Positions 60,801-64,000 of a DNA stretch of 64,000 bases are shown piece after piece. The position numbers and the translations under genes were made by a program. Every line of letters starts with the position of its first letter. Within the stretch, counting starts at the first letter, position 1. Origin of the DNA: Amoebophrya sp. A120 (Eukaryota > Sar > Dinophyceae > Syndiniales > Amoebophryaceae); contig CAJINV010000003.1 of NCBI GenBank assembly GCA_905178155.1, positions 1,253,560 to 1,317,559 on the forward strand, read 5' to 3'. The notes under the pieces are model-generated. The model saw nothing but the letters and a program-made list of their open reading frames with translations, ran no database searches and was not told where the DNA came from.

Positions 60801-62736
60801 TCTCGTGCGCGCCCTCGTTTCCATAATCTTCTTGGACATTTTTGCTCATTTTCCCCCACACGTCCTGCATCGTGGCACCCTCCTGCCAGTAGTTTACCAC
60901 GTCGGGCTCGCGGTCGTCTTCGTCGCGCGACGCCAAGCTTCTTCGGTAACTGAATTCGAAGCTTCCACTGTGGCGGTTGCTTGGGGACAAGGGGCAGAGG
61001 GTTTCCAACAGATCAGAATTTGGAAGCAGCTTCGGGTGAAAAAACCGGTGGTTCGCCGGATCGCAGTCAGTCTCATCGCCGGACTTTTCGGATGGCGGGA
61101 ACGAATATTCGGCGTAGTTCGCCGGATCGTAGTCAGTCTCATCTCTGGATTCTTCGGACGGCGGGAACGAATATTGGGCATTGTCGTAGACGTCGCAGTC
61201 GGCCGTTCCAGGCGTATTCGATTCCTCAGGAGTGCTGCCGGCATCCTGGTTGTAGCTTGAAGAAGACGGATCGGCCAACGTGTTGACTTCCTCGATTCGG
61301 CAGTACGATTCGCCACTCAAGTGCTCCGTGCCGATTTTGACCTGGGCAAGCTGGAATCTGAACCTCGCATACCCCGGAAGACGCGCGTTAGCCGCCTGTA
61401 GAAGTCTGATCAGCACTCTGTCCTTTCCGCGCATGCCGCGCGGATGGAGGTCCATCAAAGAATACCTACCCGAAAGTGCCCAGCAAAACTTCGGGAGAGG
61501 AGACTCGGAGTCTTTCAAAACGCGCACGTCGGAGGTGCCCGTCTCTTCACAATCTAAACCAGCACACCGTCTGAGCAGAGCGACCATCTTTTCTTCTGCC
61601 GAGGCAGCAAAGGGCGACGTCGCTCGGAGGTGGACGCTCTCTTCTCCCGACCAACACAGTCCATACACTAGGACGCATCGGCATCCTGCAGTAATCGGCG
61701 AAACCTCGTGCTCTACGTCGCAGTAGAAGCTGTAAAACTTCGGAATCGCACCACAGTCCACCACGGGAACCGGCCTTGCATCCAAGCTTGCACTGCGTTC
61801 AGAAGAGCCGAGGTCTATCGTAACCTCCTGGTTGCCGTTGCTGCTTTGGCAGGTGACACCGCCCCCGGTAAACTCCGACGGAAGCTGAATTATCAGGGTC
61901 GCGAACATCCCAGGAAACTTTTGTGTATCGCGGTGCTTCTTGAAGTGGCCTCCCGGGGGATAGAGGAGCAGCTTGTAGAGTTTGGCCTCGACCTTCTCGC
62001 CGAAGGAGCAGCACCCGAGTGCCGGGGCGATCTGGTGCTTCACTAACTGCGATACCCCCTCTGCAAACGCCTCTTCGTTTACGAGAAAAAATCCCTTCTG
62101 CGAAGTGTCTTGAGGCCGCCCAGTGTCCGCCGCCGAAGTTTTCCTTTCCTTACTGGGTGGCACTGGCGAGAGTTGGTAGGTCAGTCGAAAGCTCGTATCG
62201 ACGACGGTAGTAGCTCCGTGCCCGTACGGGGCTACTTCGAAGTGCTCGACGAGTTCGGCTAAATGCGCGGGGTAGTCCTTTGGGCTCGGTGTCGTTAGGT
62301 GCTTCCCTCTGATTGGCAGTGGCAGCATACCGTAGTTTGAGATGTACACGCCCGGATTCGGAAGCTTAGCGGCGCTGCCCGAACATGCAATGCTCGAGGA
62401 GGGAAAGCTGTCCGAATTTCTTTTTGGCTTTGCTTCCTGCGCCAAATTCAGCCGACTGGCGCCGCTATCGCGAGGCCCGGGGTTGTCCTCGCCGTTTCTT
62501 ACTGCGGCAGGCGAGATAGCAGAAAAGCACTGCGCCACCATCCTCTTCAAACGATTCGGCTTGACATCGGCGAGGCATATCGTCTTATTCCTGCACGACG
62601 TGTCAAAAATCCGGGAGGGAACGTTTTCCTCCAGTCGCTCATGCGCTTCGCTAGCCTTGCTTCCGTCGTCGCGGCTGTTCGAATCCTCGCGACGATCGGA
62701 GGCGGTGTGCCGATCCCGGCGTCCCCGGCTGCTCAT
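57862..62736 (-). CDS. Large protein with 2-oxoglutarate/Fe(II) dioxygenase (prolyl-4-hydroxylase-like) domain
   Basis: A single 1,624-residue open frame begins at ATG 62736; an in-frame TAG at 62760-62758 precedes it. Residues 251-361 carry the double-stranded beta-helix signature of 2OG-Fe(II) oxygenases: YPPGGHFKKHRDTQ supplies the iron ligands H268 and D270, and CDVEHEVSPITAGCRCVLV supplies the distal ligand H343 and R353, which should bind the 2-oxoglutarate carboxylate. Proteins of this type hydroxylate proteins or other substrates with O2 and 2-oxoglutarate; the substrate here is unknown. Residues 520-564 contain a 22-residue tandem repeat (YSFPPSEESRDETDYDPAN, then YSFPPSEKSGDETDCDPAN). 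PPSKRRRVD near 773-781 looks like a nuclear localisation signal. The remaining 800 residues are largely helical with weak internal repetition (FFPKILPYLNF, LPQMLPYMDL). The long C-terminal extension is unusual for a plain prolyl hydroxylase. Confidence 0.93.
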   Translation of the reverse strand: MSSRGRRDRHTASDRREDSNSRDDGSKASEAHERLEENVPSRIFDTSCRNKTICLADVKPNRLKRMVAQCFSAISPAAVRNGEDNPGPRDSGASRLNLAQEAKPKRNSDSFPSSSIACSGSAAKLPNPGVYISNYGMLPLPIRGKHLTTPSPKDYPAHLAELVEHFEVAPYGHGATTVVDTSFRLTYQLSPVPPSKERKTSAADTGRPQDTSQKGFFLVNEEAFAEGVSQLVKHQIAPALGCCSFGEKVEAKLYKLLLYPPGGHFKKHRDTQKFPGMFATLIIQLPSEFTGGGVTCQSSNGNQEVTIDLGSSERSASLDARPVPVVDCGAIPKFYSFYCDVEHEVSPITAGCRCVLVYGLCWSGEESVHLRATSPFAASAEEKMVALLRRCAGLDCEETGTSDVRVLKDSESPLPKFCWALSGRYSLMDLHPRGMRGKDRVLIRLLQAANARLPGYARFRFQLAQVKIGTEHLSGESYCRIEEVNTLADPSSSSYNQDAGSTPEESNTPGTADCDVYDNAQYSFPPSEESRDETDYDPANYAEYSFPPSEKSGDETDCDPANHRFFHPKLLPNSDLLETLCPLSPSNRHSGSFEFSYRRSLASRDEDDREPDVVNYWQEGATMQDVWGKMSKNVQEDYGNEGAHEKYWYRTTILLARLHNLDNAFHRRKDLTPFVCEEPAVAGGPISADHGQTRAEDSRGTEEQRPVTAAKKGPSGDTEALRRLVRLAQKDLPKVNHTAPELVVDRFFGSAKSHDAKVELSEEPEDNSDAEAPPSKRRRVDADGHGNPTLLGMVPEPSHDYPGRAARICGSIFRRGVIEAFLNHERALEFFPKILPYLNFGSGFVQRLICGSNRIQLISRALPFLLQEFSYEDYNDEDESVAAPGESPADEDTADALHLPQLSLHRALQMLFQATPARMQQLGNSEGDASGPSQAKAATASDSWQTRMKHALFETIPMPGFASSAVKFFIWQADNDMTPMLPQMLPYMDLDSEPVFRAICKVGDPELLRSTLLRILEIPDEAQNRDVRQFKLSYAAFGIIVETNATRHLSLETLLQCQSEAGLGEFDAEGFGQALVEVVLGSSVDVQFASLQKLCSVVALVVGDSNAFPEGPEPIRKSSDLITSGNVARCDARAGDVFDFVKAVANALESRNVSEEELRKVMRVNMGTENGKTTTPTGTQHAAVVQHFVICYCEEYTSNFLERVKNTQSPTASDGSFPTQNMDVQLRAQAASEREGTLNSSLRDQWAVPRFMMELPALLRACLPAPTELTENSTTGDVRDSATETGTVCRLLNEERHDAFARAFVQRDLLVALRSTKSETERKAILSNDITQLGILAVIRTLRADIPDASLRRATIANLWLVAVESGSPEVLQRFQGLFFSGRTETGTTDTKLTLIRAVGQLAQVFKAVPANSQQCVAHVLSLAARTFWSDPGSEPAALPDPTSGFRERIVAAATLSQDEKDYFCRFIKKVLSPGSGSVSGKATFQFNNLDQCRKQLRQKYEKLLAPEVSGEATGRGKNASILFSVSPNVVAEAASYLARLSAIKAHQKRRSLHEEARIGAAAFESRKCDEAESHVPLPSQSRPLIFTDFKDVAELRAEVKILNDTSCGTTHTSGRRLQPPCGW

Positions 62737-64000
62737 TGTGCGAGAGCGAAATATTTTCTATCTGAGTGATAAAACGCAAGCGCGGGTCCGCTTGTCTACG
62801 CGAGGACAACAGTCGCTAGATGCGCTTGGGCATCGAAAAATTTCATAGAGGACCTCGTCAGGCAGAATAGAAACATTGAAACGAAATCGTGAATTGCATT
62901 CAGTCTGGTAGACGGACTGGAATTTGGACTTGTTCGCAACAATGGGCTTGCACGCAGGTCGTAGCACGCGTCTTTGCTTAGTCGTGCTGATCACGCGCAA
63001 CTTGGGACAGGGATTATTTCTTCATCTTCAGCAATTTCGCGTGTGCCATTGGCAGATGATTCTCTCTCACGAAAAAGTGGTACCCGTTTGGACGGACCGC
63101 TGCCGTCCTCATAATTTTGATCATCATTGACTCGTCGCAAGGGCATTCCTGATACTTTTGCGAAGAATGACAGCCGAGCTTTCTCATCAATATCTTTCTC
63201 CGCCGCTTGCGTTGTGTATATGCATATCGCGCTGCGCCAACATTTGATCCTTGTGGAGCCCCTTACCGGGCCGGCAATATGACCCGCATGGGGCACCCGC
63301 GAGGAGCGAGAATTCGAATCCGCTCCCCACAAAAGCAGGAATCTGACCCGCCGCGGCAGCGAAACCGCGCCGGTACAAGGCCGCGGCCGTTGGCGGGGGC
63401 GATGAAAGGGCCACGGCATCCTGGCACTTTTGGTGGGATTCCGGAGTCTGACCATCCGGGCTCGCATGAGCTACCTTGGCCGATTTTTCTTGGTCTTTCC
63501 GATATAACCTCGACCCTCTGGAAGCGGATCTGAGGCACGCGCGTGAGCCTGCCGAATATGCGGGGTTTGATTGGCCCAGGCGACAAAGGTCGTGGTGGTC
63601 TGGTGTGCGGGGTGGGGCTGCGGGTGCGCAGGGGCGGGCACCCCTGCCCGGGGCGGATGGGCTCCACTAAAGAGGTCCGCGGAAGGCGTCCGGAGGGCGC
63701 CGCCCCTCGCGTTCCGCATGCAGGTGCCCCGATCTGCCTGCCGGTGCCTGCTAGGGCCCTTCTCGGGTTGCGGCCTTGGATCCAGTGCAGAATAGGATAT
63801 GCAGAGTGCCCAAGGCGGACGCCCTCCTCCAGATTCTGGAGCACATCCACTAGTTGGGTGATTTTTGCGATTTTGTAAATCTGGAAAAACAACAGAAATA
63901 TTACAATGGTCGGTCTAATTGAGATCTATAAGCCGCATGGGCAGAAATAAGTAGCTCGTATATCCTTCTAGGTAGTGGCTTTGATCAAATAATTGAGCCC
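62737..64000. other. Right-edge region: F-box-like scrap and GC-rich block
   Basis: Minus-strand 63000-62758 is open and contains ILPDEVLYEIFRCP, which matches the core of an F-box (LPxEVLxxIF), but it ends at a stop 22 bases before the dioxygenase ATG. No neighbouring exon was established, so it may be a partial exon, a remnant or chance. About 63,240-63,850 is strongly GC-rich with many CCCG/GGGC runs and open frames in several phases on both strands, unlike the AT-rich flanks. It looks like a dispersed-repeat or rearranged fragment, but nothing inside the window repeats it. Confidence 0.4.

Noticed and set aside
63295-63330. GAATTCGAATCC as a tRNA-like B box (tRNA gene or SINE)
   Set aside because: The bases around it do not form a T-arm with a seven-base loop, and no matching A box or acceptor stem was found at a plausible distance.

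Overview
The window is nuclear DNA from a protist, most likely an alveolate of the dinoflagellate lineage; a syndinian such as Amoebophrya would fit. This is inferred from four things: every recognisable gene lies on the minus strand, coding DNA is GC-rich between AT-rich spacers, several introns are short transposon-like elements with terminal inverted repeats (TIRs) and target-site duplications (TSDs), and one gene encodes a huge LGSSLSV-type repeat protein of a kind I recall from dinoflagellate gene models. The last point comes from memory and was not checked.

Layout, all on the minus strand and so read right to left. 62737-64000 is mostly non-coding, with an F-box-like scrap and a GC-rich block. 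62736-57862 is a 1,624-residue protein with a 2-oxoglutarate/Fe(II) dioxygenase domain. 57350-54207 is a five-exon gene for a protein with an acidic, tryptophan-rich tail. 53322-51631 is an intronless gene with a Cys/His cluster. 50532-48368 is a five-exon, multi-pass membrane protein. About 46467-42026 is a six-exon gene for a largely disordered protein with PP1-docking-like motifs. From 38691 off the left edge runs one giant gene. Its first exon carries a signal-peptide-like or anchor segment, and its second exon is open for 37.4 kb and consists of roughly a thousand 12-residue repeats.

Two features stand out. First, the giant gene contributes more than 12,800 residues inside the window and has no C-terminus here. 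It is probably an extracellular or membrane-anchored beta-solenoid. Second, five TIR elements of 0.2-0.3 kb sit inside two genes. Each is flanked by a 5-bp direct repeat, and removing the element plus one repeat copy restores the reading frame exactly. None of the five has GT-AG ends at that point, although other introns in the same genes do. They look like introner elements spliced at non-canonical, TSD-defined borders.

The genes do not form an evident pathway. Their shared orientation fits the unidirectional gene arrays of dinoflagellates. Exon structures were deduced by reading frame and splice phase only.
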